From Macrocybe gigantea (Eukaryota; Basidiomycota; Agaricomycetes; Agaricales; Callistosporiaceae), in the NCBI GenBank assembly GCA_011319805.1, contig SJRY01000306.1:1-53441 (forward strand): a stretch of 53,441 nucleotides of DNA, written 5' to 3'. The notes beneath the pieces are model-generated. The model made no database searches. It was not told the DNA's origin and saw only the letters and a program-made list of their open reading frames with translations. The position numbers and the translations under genes were made by a program. Shown here piece by piece: positions 11,143-22,656 of this stretch (the first letter of the stretch is position 1; every line of letters starts with the position of its first letter).

Positions 11143-13931
11143 ATGAGCGGTCAAGACAATGCTGAACAAGCTGAAGAACTACAATGGGGAAGAGGTAACC
11201 TCTCCATGTCCTCGCCGTCACCGAAATTCTCAACTCTGATCTCCCACCTTCCTGCCACACCCAACAAAAGTGTTGATTTGTGGTGGAACAGATTGGTGCG
11301 TCGACAGATTTCATGGCGTCTGCCCCTCATTTGTTGAAATGCCCTCATCTTCTCACCGTCACGAACGTATTTGACCTGCTGTCCAACCCGCACATGGCTT
11401 ATATTATCTTTAACCGTTTTCTCACAATGTCGCAACGGCGCGGACGTTGTGTAAAGGCCGAAACTCGTCGAAAAGAGCGCGGCGGGGCGGCAAAGTCTGA
11501 GACCGATGGCCCGATGTGAGTCGTTTGACCTGTCTCGCGACGAGCGAAACGCCAAAGCCGTTCTGACACCCAAACGCCCCGACTCGCCGGATAGATATCC
11601 TGACCTGCTAGAGCCCTACATCCTCCGCTCTTTGGTCAATGTAAAGGCGACTTCGATACACACTTCGTGCAGCGGGTGCCATTTCGTGGTGCTAGATGTT
11701 GATGGGCGTGCCTGGCTCTTCGGCCGCAACGGCTTTGGCTGCCTCGGCATCCGTCCTCAGAAGACTCGGTTTCTGAGAACGCGCCTATGAAGCTGGCTGC
11801 CAGTGATCTAGGCTCGCCAAGGGGTACGAGGTTCGTCCACGCCGCCTGCGGTAGGAACCACACCCTATGGTCGGCAGCGACGGAAGTTTGTGGTCCGCCG
11901 GCGCAAACAACCTCGGGCAGGTGCGTCGCGCGTGCCCTTTCCATCTCTTCACCCCCATTGACCCTTTGGATGATTCGCGCAGTGTGGACACTCCACATGT
12001 CCAGAGATTCCCCACTTTAAGCTCGTCAGAGGCGTTTCGCACGACGGAGAAAAGAAAAGGTCATCAAGGCCTCCGCGGGCGCTACGTTCTCCATTGTGTT
12101 GACAGAATCCGGAAAAGGTCAGTCAGCTATCGGGGAGCACCACTCCTCCCCCCCAAAAATGATCGTCCTGCAATTAACATTTACATTCTATCAGTATTCT
12201 CATTTGGAAGCGCCGAGAAAGGCCAGCTCGGAAATGGCACCACCGGCGAACGGATCACAACCGGGAATAAAACGGCTTATGATATCGAACCGTCACCGAG
12301 TTGAGTGTTCCTATCTGCCTCAGATCTTGGCGAGAGATGCTAACATCACCCTTTTCGTTTGTGTTTCCCTCGGTCCGTTCTTCCCTTTAGTCTACGTCAA
12401 GGAACTTGATGGAAAGAAGATTGTCAACATCGTTTCTGGACCGCAACACAGTTTGGCTCTAGATTCCGCGGGGTAACGAGTTTTACATCGAATTGATCAT
12501 TTGTGCCGGTTCTTGTTCTGATTTCTTGATAGAGTCGTTTATGTTTGGGGATACAATGGGTATTGTCGCTTGGGCTTAGGAAATCAGGTCGATGTTCTCA
12601 AAACCGAAAGCCGTGCCTCAGGTGAGCCTTCAGAGTGAGCCTTCGAACAATGCCAGAGCGTGTCTCAATGTGTGTAGTTTGCTGGCCCTAATGAGTCCAT
12701 GATGGGCGCTCAGATCATCGCTGGTCCCACCAACAGTGTGGTGATTGACAAGCAAGGCATGTACTGGATGGCAGGAAAAGTATGTGTTCCCAAATGGCTG
12801 TTTTGTACCAAAGAACATGCTGACCCATTTCGCTTCGTTGCATTCGATAGTGGAAAAACAGTGGGGAAGGTTGTACGATACGCCGCAGTGACATGCGTAC
12901 GGTGACTCTCTTCGTAGTTCATTGTTTCTAATCATCGCTTTTCAAGGCTCTTCTGGTTCTCCGTACTCTTCTTTCCGTACATGCAGGACATCATGTGCGC
13001 TCAAAAATCTCTGTGCGACTTTGCTCTTTCCCTAACTTGGCCTTCCTTTTTCTGCAGGGGATGCAAGATCCTTCATGCCAGCTGCGGTGGCGTAACGCAC
13101 TGGGCCGTCACTCCTGATGACGAAGAGGGCGTCATGACTGTCGGTTGGGGCCAGAACGCGCGCGAATGGTACGCGAATGGTCAGGTGATCTGACCGCACG
13201 TGATGCACTCAGTCACATGCTTTTATGCAGGTGAACTTGGGCTGGGTCTCGACGAGCCAAAGAGCGCGACGAAGCCGACGCGTCATGTTCCTCTGACGGG
13301 TATAGAGATATTCGAGTGTGTTTTATGCTTTTTCAGGTATTCCTCCGAACCAGTTCTCATCGTTGTCGTTTAGTATCGCCGCTGGCCAGAATACGACGTG
13401 CTTCCTTGCAAAGCCAAACGACAAGTTTGCCGATCTCCCGAGGCACCCCGAAGAGGTTGATCCTCCCATGCTCTGCGTTGTCTGCGGCAAGGACAATGGG
13501 GAGGACGACTCGCCTCTAGAATGCGACAAAGTGAGCGATAGACTCGAATTCACGTCTGATTGAGACCGACGCCCGACTTTTGCACGCAGTGTGACGCGCC
13601 TTACCATCTGGGCTGCCTGAGCCCGCCCTTGTCCGCCGTCCCGGATGGTGAGTGGTTCTGCGTGAATTGCGCAGCGACGCCTGGCGCGCCGATTGGTGCG
13701 CTCGCCGTCGAGCAGGCCAAGAACAGGCCCAGACCTAGCGGAGCACGTGAAGACGAGGGTGCTTTCGCGGATGAAGACGAGCTGGAGACGGGCAGCAAGC
13801 GTAAGGCCCCTTCGAGAGCCAAATCCGCCGGTGAGCAAGGAATATGGTCCTTGGCTTCTTCGATTCACGATCCTCATGGCTGGCTTTTTTTTTTTTTGTT
13901 TCAATCAGCTTCGAAGAAGAAGAAACAATGA
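11143..13931 (+). CDS. RCC2-like RCC1-repeat protein with C-terminal PHD finger
   Basis: This is a seven-bladed RCC1-type beta-propeller closest to RCC2/TD-60, a chromatin- and spindle-associated regulator, followed by a PHD zinc finger. The order is: MSGQDNAEQAEELQWGR; a spliced joint to VLICGGTDW; HTSCSGCHFVVLDVDGRAWL; FVHAACGRNHTL with SDGSLWSAGANNLGQ; KASAGATFSIVLTE; FSFGSAEKGQLGNGTTGE; SGPQHSLALDSAG with VYVWGYNGYCRLGLGNQ; FAGPN...AGPTNSVVIDKQGMYWMAGK; ASCGGVTHWAV with GWGQNA; ELGLGLDEPKSATKPTRH; and AAGQNTTCFLA. The PHD is CVVCGKDNGE...ECDK joined by an intron (13531-13589) to CDAPYHLGC...WFCVNC, a good C4HC3 match, so it may read histone H3 tails. A lysine-rich tail ends at 13931. Four one-base frame breaks are needed, near 11753, 11866, 12050 and 12978. 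The start could lie further upstream in the same frame. Confidence 0.8.
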
Positions 13932-14345
13932 TCGCATTGCGCCGGCTCTCTCTTCTATCCGTCTGACGACAGACTTTGAATATCATTCCTATATGTTTCG
14001 ATGATTTATACCTCGGGAGCCCTTGTTCTTGTATTATACACTGTGACACTCCTCTCCGTCTTTCACATTCGACCTGACTGTAGATCTCTTGGACCCCTCG
14101 TTTTCAGGTCTGTATTCCGACGTTGCATACGCCAATGTATAGTATGGGCTACAGGGTCTGTCAGTCAATGTCCATTTATGAATTCTTTTCTTGATTCTCG
14201 TTTCATTATGTACTATCTGTTACAAACTCTGTGTTTATATGTTCCAGAACAGAGACTACAGCTTACGACATACCTTGATGCCACGGAGAAGCACGCCGAA
14301 CAAAAATGCTCAAATCAGAGCACCCAGGGTGAATGGATGTGTGTA
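13932..14345. other. Convergent intergenic spacer
   Basis: The spacer lies between the RCC2-like gene and the first F-box/NTase-like paralog, which run toward each other. No open frame with motifs, RNA gene or repeat is seen. Confidence 0.5.
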
Positions 14346-15628
14346 TCACCACAGACCGACACGGGAACGGTTCGCAGTAAAGCGCCACCGTTCCGCTCGG
14401 AAGCTCTTGACCAAGTCTAACAAGTCCTTATCGTCAAAGCTTTGCACCTCGTCAGTCCGGAAAGATTGAAACAAGGGTGGTACAGAATGGACTTGCTGAT
14501 TGAACCGTTCCCGCTTCCAATTGAGTATCGCTTGCCACTCTCTCGCCACCCCGTCGTCGTTGATCAGGGAATACCAGTATCGCATGCTCGGCGCGGATAT
14601 GAGCAGCATGTTCATTTCGGCTTTGAAGACCAGGCGGGGATCCTCCTCCACGTCCGCGTACTGAAGGCTCCACATGTTGAGCGTGACCACGTCGTGGTCG
14701 GGGCCAAAGCGCAGCGCGGCTGCAGCTTCATCGTCCAGCAGAGCGGGTCTCCGACCCAGCGATCGCCTGCCATGAAGCCCGTGCGGCTGTATTGCCGGTT
14801 CTCCGGGTACGATATGGTGTGTTCCATTCTCCAACCGCGCGATTGGTACTTTTCTCGCGCGGCCTCTTGCTTCGAGCCTTTCGTGTCGCAGACGAGCGAT
14901 CTGCGATCTTCGAACGTCGCCTTGGGTAAAGCGAATAAGCGGTAGAGTGCGTGATGATGTTCATCACGCATGCTGAGAGTGGAATGCAGGTGAGTCTCCG
15001 TAGGAAAACCGACGGGGTGAAGCAAAGTGGTTGTGCACGTACTAGAATGGAAATGCAAGATGATCTCGAGCGGCGTGGTGAGCGACGTGATCAGTTGGAT
15101 CTTGCGGTTCGGATTCTCTTTGTGAAAGTTCATGACGGTGGCGACGCCGCGTCCGAAGTAGCCCGCCTCGACGGAAGGCATGCAAGTGAAGACGCTGCTA
15201 AGCATGTACTGTTCGTTCGCGTCCTCGTACGCCTGATCCAGGACAGGGTTTTGCCTGTCGCGTGCGACAAAAACATAACCGATGCTTCGCAGCCAATACG
15301 CGATCGTCCGCGCGTACCGATGCTCGACGTAGATGTCCAAGTCGGATTCTGGTCCGTAGTCCGACCTGTCGAAGAACTGGAGCGCGGTCGAGCCCGAGAC
15401 GAGCATGCCGGTCTGGTACTGCAGGTTCCGGAAGAGATAGATCTCGTAGAGGGTGAAGAAGCGCGCTAGACGCTTGTCGATGCTGAACGCGCGGCGCTCG
15501 TACAGCTTCACCCGTGCACGGGTTTCCCTGCAGACTTTGGAACACCGAATGAGTTCCTTTGGAGTCAGGTACGAAAAAATCAGATCGTCGGTGATGGCAG
15601 GCCTGAGACGCGTGCTGCAAGTCAGCAT
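14346..15628 (-). CDS. F-box-like / nucleotidyltransferase-like paralog 1
   Basis: The N-terminus (ITDDLIFSYLTPKELIRCSKVCRET) has the spacing of an F-box helix pair, so the protein may be an SCF adaptor. It is followed by VSGSTALQFFDR...ESDLDIYVEHRY, a GS...DxD pattern like nucleotidyltransferase-fold proteins. It ends with a conserved fungal block (ITHSTAYSLYP, ATFEDRRSLVCD, WVGDPLCWTMKLQ, VVTLNMWSLQYADVEEDP). One intron (about 15000-15050, donor gtacgt) joins HS to TCVMNIITH at the same place as in paralog 2. Comparison with paralog 2 shows two one-base breaks, near 14924 (a CCC run, in CC/AAGGCG) and near 14723 (MKLQP/ALRFGP). Without them the protein is about 420 residues. Whether the NTase-like motif is catalytic cannot be told. 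Confidence 0.65.
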
Positions 15629-15918
15629 CGCGATCAGAGACGCGTTTTATGCTGAGGTGAAGCGTACAGTCTTGAAAGCATGTTTCTGCGTGAAGAAAAC
15701 GGGAACGTGGGGTACGCCATGCACGCGCGATGTGGTGGTGAGTGACAAAGTTGTGCACGTGGAATCATTGGCAAACTGGGGTAGACGCGTCTTGCGGCAT
15801 AAATACCAGGAGCCATCTACCTACTGGCAGGACAAAAATGTACAAGGGAACATCCAGCATTAGTCAAGCTCGACTACGCTCTCTATATTGCAACAAAATA
15901 TCAAGCCAAACTTCATCG

Positions 15919-17102
15919 TCAAAGCTGAATCGGGCATTCATTAATTGCTGAGAGTCGGGAAAGCAGTAAAGGCACATACTGGCCTGTGTCCTCCAGAACT
16001 CGCTGAACGACCGCCGAGATCACATTGATCGACTTGCGCTCGCTTAACATTGTGTAAGAGTGTCGAAGATCCGGGGAGGTCAGGATGTTCGCTTCGATTT
16101 CAGCAAAGTATACCGGTATCCTTGCCTTTTCGACGTGGTATTCGTGAGTCCAGCTGTTCGCTGTTGCAAGATCGTAGTCGGGTGCGGCATCCAGAGCCGG
16201 ATGAAGCTTCATGGTCCAGCAGGCCGCATCTCCCACCCAGCGTTCGCCGCAGGGAAAGTCCGAGTCGATTCCGATATCATGATCTTCCGTCAAGGCATCT
16301 TCTACCCTCCATCCAAGCCGTTCGTACTTTTCTCTGAGCCCATGTCGTATCAGAGTTGCTAGATCACAAACCAGGGACCTGCGTCGTTCGAACGTCGCCA
16401 TGGGGTAAAGCGAGTAGGCCGTCGAGTGCGTGATGATATTCATGACGCAGGCTATCAAAGAACGTAAAAGTCGATAATGGCATGGTCTACCCGACGACCT
16501 ACTGGAATCAAAATTGAGGACCCTGTTTAGGACGGCGCCCAAAGAGATCACCAACTGGATCTTGTTTTCTGGCTCGCCTCTATAGAAATTGAGAACGGGC
16601 AGGCGATAACCAGGCATGGGGTTCCGGGGTAAAGCATTTGGCTCCAGCGCCTCGCTGTTCCGTGGCCATGGGCCAGCTTGCAGCCACGCAAGCTGCAGAT
16701 TTGGACCCTGACCCGAACGGGGTCTGAGCACGTATCCTATGGTTTCCAACCAACACGCAAACTCAAAACCATGCCGATGCTCGACATAGAGCTCCAAATC
16801 CGATTCCGCTCCATAGTCCGACCTGTCGAAGAACTGGAGCGCCGCAGATCCTGAAACAATCATGCCCGTCTCGAGCTGCCACTGCCGGAAGCGGGCGATT
16901 TCGTCGGGGGAGAAAAAGCGAGAGAGCTGCTTTTCGATTCTGAATGCTCGTAGCTTGTACGAGGCAATTCGCTGGTTGAACGCCTTGCTGACGCGGGCGC
17001 ATCGAAACAGATCTCTGGGCGACAGACACGAAAACACGAGGTCGTCAACGGCGCTGGGTCTGGCACAGAAGCGAGATCAGACTTGGATCTACTGTCGTCC
17101 AT
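15919..17102 (-). CDS. F-box-like / nucleotidyltransferase-like paralog 2
   Basis: This tandem paralog of the gene at 14346-15628 has the same strand and the same intron position. It contains the F-box-like VDDLVFSCLSPRDLFRCARVS, the NTase-like VSGSAALQFFDR...AESDLELYVEHRH, then ITHSTAYSLYPMATFE, RRSLVCDLATLI, WVGDAACWTMKLHP and a C-terminal TSPDLRHSYTMLSE. The intron at 16452-16502 (51 nt, gtaggt...gatag) joins DS to TCVMNIITH. The best start is the ATG at 17102 (MDDSRSKSDLASVPDP), but linking it to SAVDDLVF needs one base near 17050. Otherwise the frame has no upstream ATG. The second acidic residue of the NTase motif is Glu (DLELY) where paralog 1 has Asp. Function unknown. Confidence 0.65.
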
Positions 17103-17336
17103 GGAACTGAACCTACAAGAGTAGCATTTCGTGAGATTGTGTTTGTTAAACTTGCATCCTATGTTAGAGTTCGACAGATGGAACTGATAAAAAGAGTGAC
17201 TCGTGCTGAGACAACCCATGAATATTAATTGTGTCTTGTGTGTCTTGGACGGATGTAGGCCGATAAGGGCCCTCCTCGAATGATTGTTTGATAAGATGCT
17301 GTTCAAGGTTCGACGAAGTACAGTCGGATGTCTCAT

Positions 17337-17480
17337 AATGCATTAGCCGGTAATGCATAAATCTCATTCTGCATGGGCAATGGCCGGGAACCGTCGTGGG
17401 GCGCGGGGAAAAGGGACGATATTGCATAATGCATAATGCATTGGGCTTGTGGCCAGATTATGCATCAGTGGACAATGCAA
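17337..17480. repeat. ATGCATTA inverted and tandem repeats
   Basis: An inverted pair ATGCATTA-gccgg-TAATGCAT (about 17338-17358) is followed near 17424-17445 by a direct array of TGCATAA/TGCATTG units and another ATTATGCAT near 17457. The cluster lies just upstream of the pogo-like transposase, as subterminal transposase-binding repeats would. The terminal repeats of the element were not located, so this role is inference. Confidence 0.4.
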
Positions 17481-17614
17481 GGACAATGGCTGCACCACTC
17501 ACGTTGGCCGAATATGGAATTGAAGTGGCCACATACCATTACGGAGCGGTTTCTGCCCACATTTCAAAGCTGGATTGCATGTTATATCAGTAGTACTGTG
17601 TTGAGACATCTGTA

Positions 17615-19705
17615 ATGGATCCCTCAGAGCTGCGTCGCAAGCCCCGAGGCAAGCCTCAACACTATGTTCGTCAGCCTTGCCCCAAAGTTGTCAAAAATGC
17701 ACCCAAGACCTCTGCGAAACCAATCCCGAAGACTTCACGCGAGAACTTAACCCTGAATGACTGGCTGACAGTCTTCGCCTTCATGGATGATCACCCAACA
17801 ATGTCACAACAAGAGGTTGTCACTCATTTCAAAACACGATGCGAGGGAGTTTTGACGTTCAATCAGTCAACACTGTCTCGGAAGCTGAAGGAACGAGAGG
17901 CCCTGGAAGAGCGTGCTGGGTCATATGCAAATGCGTTATCCTCGAAATGTGCTCGCATCGTGACAAGACCTGACATTGAGCGTGCACTCTATCTTTGGGT
18001 GAAACAGATGGAGAGCAAGGGAGAGACAGTGACCAGGGCAATGTTGCGTGAGAAGCGAGCTCGTTTCGAGACGAAATTCGATGTTCTGGAAGAAGAACGA
18101 CTGACAGGGACTGGATGGGTTGCCAAGTTCTGTGCAGCCCACAAGATTCACAGCCAGAAATGTCATGGCGAGGCAGGGTCCATCGACCTTGCTGCTGTCG
18201 AAGCTGAACGTTGTCGAATTGCTGGGATTCTCGCATCATATCCAAAGCGAGATCGGTACAATGTCGATGAGACTGGACTGTTCCCATATTCATGCCCTGA
18301 TCAAGGACTAGCCATGAAGAAGCTTCCTGGCAAGAAGAAGGCGAAATTCCATATTACGATCATGTTCGATTGTAATGCTGATGGAAGTGATAAACTGGAT
18401 CCTGTCTACATCGGAAAATCCAAAAAACCACGTTGCTTCAAGAAGTTGTCACCAGGAAAATGTGGATTCTATTATCGGAACAATAAGAAGGCATGGATGA
18501 CAAGAGACCTCTGTAAGGAGTGAGTCGGCTTTTCTTGTGGTCAACAGCAATGATTGACTCTTATCAGGTGGATCAGAAAACTCGACCGGCACATGCAGAA
18601 TGAGAACCACCACATTATACTTCTGTTCGACAATTTCCGAGGCCACGAAATCCAGGGCCCTCCTTCTCGAAATGTTCGATTAGAGTTCTTCGAACCAAAT
18701 TTGACCCCGTTCGTCCAACCTTGTGATGCTGGCATCATCCGTTGCTTCAAGGCTCATTATCGACATGCATTTTGTGCCTGGGCACTTGATCTGGATAAAG
18801 CTGATGAAGAAGACATTTACAAGATAGACTTATTGGAGTCTATGCTACTCACTAAAGATGCATGGAACTCTATCACCGCAACAACCATTCAGAATTGCTG
18901 GGATCACACAGGGATCCAACCCGAGAATCAACTGTCCGCTTCAACCAACACAGCGTGAGCAAATCCAGCTGCTTGGTCAATCCTCCATGAATTTGCTGCT
19001 TCACAGACATTGACTCTGCCCGAGGCTGAAACTCGTCTTCATGTTGAACTTGGAGATAAGTATGTCGAGAAGGATTGGATACCAGTCCTGAATGTAATTC
19101 TTGAGGCCGAGGATGACACAGAGAAAGCTGTGGCTGCAGTGGAAAAGTTTGCATCGAACTGCCACCTCCCTTGACTCACTATTAAACTTCCCCCACGCCC
19201 AAAGCCAGCAGTGACAGCTGAGCTACAAGCTGCCAAAGCAGAGCTCATGGACACGATCAAAGAATTGCACCAATGAAGACATATTCATGGGCCTGACCTC
19301 CCGAATTTAGAATCGCTCATTGACCCTCAAGACGAAATTATTGCAGATGATGATGAACCTAAGACCGATGAAACCTTCAAGATGGATGATGAGATTGTGG
19401 CCAAGGTGAAGCATGATATAGCTGTTGAAAAGGGAGAGATTCAGGTGGAGGATGATGAAAGCTCAGATGACAAAGATGATGATGACGCAGGGCAAAATAT
19501 GGGCATCAACGAAACCATTCAACTTTGCCAACAAGTGATGAAAATGTCCTTCAAATATGGTGCAGGGGAATTCTCAGTTCAACTCCCACATCATCTTCAG
19601 CATTTCATTGCTCATTTGCATTGCACTCAGCTTCAGAACACGAAACAAACAGCCATTGACACCTACTTCACCCAGGACGGCCCGGAGAATCCAAATGTTA
19701 TGTAA
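17615..19705 (+). pseudogene. Pogo/Tigger-like DDE transposase, inactivated
   Basis: This encodes a Tc1/mariner-superfamily (pogo/Tigger) transposase. A basic N-terminus is followed by an HTH region (LTLNDWLTVFAFMDDHPTMS), a CENP-B-type second HTH, and a DDE core. First D: YNVDETGLF (about 18258-18285). Second D: ILLFDNFRGH (about 18617-18646). Third D: FEPNLTPFVQPCDAGII (about 18690-18740). One intron at 18520-18567 (48 nt) joins LCKE to WIRKLD. The same frame runs on to a TAA at 19703-19705 through an acidic tail, but three TGA stops interrupt it at 18956-18958, 19172-19174 and 19274-19276. All are compatible with CGA to TGA. There are no frameshifts in 2.1 kb. The catalytic triad itself looks intact, but the protein would stop about 80% of the way through the core plus tail region. 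Confidence 0.8.
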
Positions 19706-20283
19706 TTATTTGCCTGTATTTAAGTACTCTGGTATGGAATATAAGGTAGAAGACACTCATATCCAACTAACGTCACATGCCAAATGTGACAATGCCAAAA
19801 ACGATTGATATCGAGCCAAAATGCGTGTTATGGCTTCATCAGTGATTATATCGTGTATGTTTTTTATAGGAAATGTTTGAAAAGTAATCAGAATCATTAT
19901 TATCATGTAAAATCCACAATCAATTGGCTAGAAATTTTCTACATAGCATTTTTTTGCCTGAGGTGCGTCTATATTGGCACTTGCACATCTCTCCCCTCCC
20001 TCTGATGTGCTGGTTGCATGCCACCCAGATGTAAGGCCACCGTCACAAGGGAGAGCAATGCCAAGAAGGCTTGACAAGCTCGGATGGCCTCATTGAGTGG
20101 GGCTGACCAGGAAAATGTGAATACATTTGTTCTTATGAGATTGAAATACTCACCGATGCACACTAGGTTCCTATTTCTGAGCCTAACGAATCAAATTCGA
20201 CATCGTCCAGCTTCAGTCTATCCCACGACATGCGTTCGACTCAGGTTTTGTTGGAACTAAATCTTGATGTCATGATGACATGA
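19706..20283. other. Flank between the pogo element and DDE element T
   Basis: AT-rich, with no conserved open frame. It should contain the 3' end of the pogo-like element and the 5' end of element T, but I could not find terminal inverted repeats for either. Confidence 0.35.
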
Positions 20284-21555
20284 CGCATCGAACAAGCTTC
20301 TAGTGTCGCATCATTTGGATCATTCCAATCGAATTCCTATAACATTCCCAATGGCCCACCTGAGCAGTTCATTCACATCTTCCAGTTTGTTGAGGAATGT
20401 GAACAGGATCAAGAGGAGAACATGTCAGCACACCCCTGCATGGATCCTGACATGTTGGACATAGTTGTGAGCATTGAGGCAGATGGTGCTGCATTGGAGA
20501 ATGAAGACTGTGATGATGTCAAGGGAATACGCACTCCTAAGCTCTTGTAGTGCGAAGGTCCATGTAATGAGGATGGTTTGCGACCACCAGATGTAGACTG
20601 TCGAGATGGCTGGATCAGACAAGCACCTATGCAAACCGTAGCTCTGGAGGCACTCGCTGACCTACGGAACATTTTACGACCACCTCGGAACAAAGGCCCT
20701 GGGTATAATCATATGGAGATTGACCCCTTCGAACGGATCCGACTCGAAGGGATGGAGATTTTATTGAACCTTTTCACCAATTCAAAATCTGCCACTTACG
20801 ATAAATGGGGTGCCTCTGCTATTCAGGCAGCTATATCCCAGGGAAGAGGTTGTTATTGTGCCTGCATCTTGACCAAGCTCACCCGATGATTTATCATTGA
20901 TCGAACCGTCCTGCCTGTCAATCCCTATGGGGAATAGAATGAAACAATGCTGGTGGATGAAGACCTGATGCAGGATATCATCTTGCACCTGCAGGAGCTT
21001 GGAAAGGATATAATGGCACGAAAACTGGTGGAATATCTTGCCTGCCAGGAGGTGAGGGAGAAATATGGCATCACAAAGACCATCTCTGAGCAAACAGCTG
21101 TGTGGTACCTGCGAATCCTGGGCTATCAGTTTGAAGTGCCAAAGAAGGGCCAATATGCTGATGGACATGAAAGGGAAGACATTGTGTGGTATCGCAACCA
21201 TCAATTCCTTCTGGCGTGGCATGGCATTCAGGAGCGAATGTACCAGTGGGAATCGGAGAACATGCCTGGGATTCCACAGTCAGGGAAACCAATGGTCATG
21301 TGGTTCCATGATGAGACAATCTTCTATGCACATGATCGCTGCTGAAAGTCATGGTACCACAAGGATTCAATGGCCAAATCTTACACAAAAGGGGAAGGGT
21401 CATCATTGATGATTTCGGACTTCATCTCAGCAGCCTTTGGATGGCTCCAGTAACCCGATGGGAAACGCAGTGCGCACCGAGTCATAAAACCTGGCAAGAA
21501 TAAGGATAGTTATTACACGAGTGAAGATATTCAAGTGCAGGCACAAGAGGCGATG
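20284..21555 (+). pseudogene. DDE element T transposase, 5' part
   Basis: This is the N-terminal half of a large DDE transposase family common in mushroom genomes, as recognised from its sequence blocks. In one frame it reads PPEQFIHIFQFVEEC, LRPPRNKGPGYNHMEIDPFERIR, an HTH-like segment at about 20950-21130 (ILHLQELGKDI, ITKTISEQTAVWYLRILG), and the first catalytic block WFHDETIFYAHD at about 21301-21336. Stops lie at about 20545, 20887-20889, 20935, 21343-21345 and 21451. The frame reaches QAQEAM at 21555, where Ty3/gypsy element A is inserted. It resumes at 34883 with DILTKYYLEYEHVF, and removing A plus one CGATG copy joins the two exactly. Confidence 0.75.
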
Positions 21556-21969
21556 TGTTACGATTTCAGGCTAATCGTTATCTTGACAACGGGCACGTGA
21601 CTCAAAAGCCACATGATGAACACGTGATAGACGCGACGCAACAAACAAGATACAATGCAGTGACTCGAGGAAACCCTACGACAACAACGCGTCAACGCTA
21701 ACTGGGGTGAAGGGTTATTACACAGTACCTGTAGGACAACGCATGGAGCGCAGTCAGATCCTGACTCACACAAACAAGGGTTCAGGGTTTCACGTAGCAT
21801 GAGGTTAGCATAGTTGTGGTCCGTGCTCGGTGAACATAACGTATAAATACCTAAATTGTACCTAGTAGAATCCAGCTTCGAGCTGGCTTATAATAGCACT
21901 CTTATCCCCGCCTCTCATCTCTAAGTGATAGTTAGAGTGACCTGCACGCAGAGTTGGTTTTGCATAGCA
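21556..21969 (+). repeat. Element A 5' LTR
   Basis: The 414-bp direct repeat runs TG...CA and is the same length as the 3' copy at 34464-34877, with no indels between them. A TATA-like GTATAAAT lies at 21841-21848 and the LTR ends GCATAGCA. The sequence after it (aaagctcgaag) is where the primer binding site should be. I could not assign a tRNA. Confidence 0.92.
21816..21848 (+). promoter_or_regulatory. LTR core promoter module of element A
   Basis: GTGGTCCGTGCTCG (21816-21829), a 7-nt spacer, then TAACGTATA (21837-21845) running into a TATA box. The same two blocks at the same 7-nt spacing occur in the otherwise different B-family LTR, which suggests a shared core promoter or binding site. 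Confidence 0.6.
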
Positions 21970-22656
21970 AAAGCTCGAAGCTAGCACTAACGCACCTCAC
22001 TCTACCCTCTATCCCACGCCCTTCCTTCGTTGCCAGACAGCCCCGAGTGCCGTACGACCAAAGGAACCCGCTACGTCGCTACAACTCTTCCCTTTACACA
22101 AACTAACATTTTCACCCTTTCACCACTACTCCCCGACCCACGCCAACTAAAGTTCTGGTCTCTGTCATTGGTCCTTGTTCGTTGTGTTTGGAAGCATGAG
22201 AGGACTAAGGGAAACGTTGAGCCCGTCCCTGTCCGAATCGAACATCATAAGGCTGTGCTGGGATAATCCTCAGAGAGTCCCACCGCGCGTCTGACCGGGT
22301 AGTTTGCTGACCCAGGACGTACCAAAGCAAGAGAGACCGGAGGACTTGGACGTGTGGACAGTCCCCACCCATCGACCGCCTTACTCAAACACGCCCTTGA
22401 AGTTCGTTGTCGGGAACGCGTATTGACCCGAAACGAGAAAGGGGTTGCTAGACCGCTAGAACCTCTGATGAGGAAACCTTCCTTGACTGCCGTTTGGGGC
22501 ATCCCCATTGCGACGAGGATTCGAGCCGACCCATCCGCAGTTTAACAGGCACCACCCTTTTCTCTGGACCCAACCGAAGTGGGAGTCGACGGTCGCACGC
22601 CGCCCACATGGTACTATTCGACAAATCACATTACGCACCCAACCCCATCACACATC

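Noticed and set aside
12010..12013. Apparent missing C in the RCC2-like gene
   Set aside because: An intron ending just before TGTGGACAC sets the phase so that CGHSTCPEIPHFKLVRG reads through without any indel.
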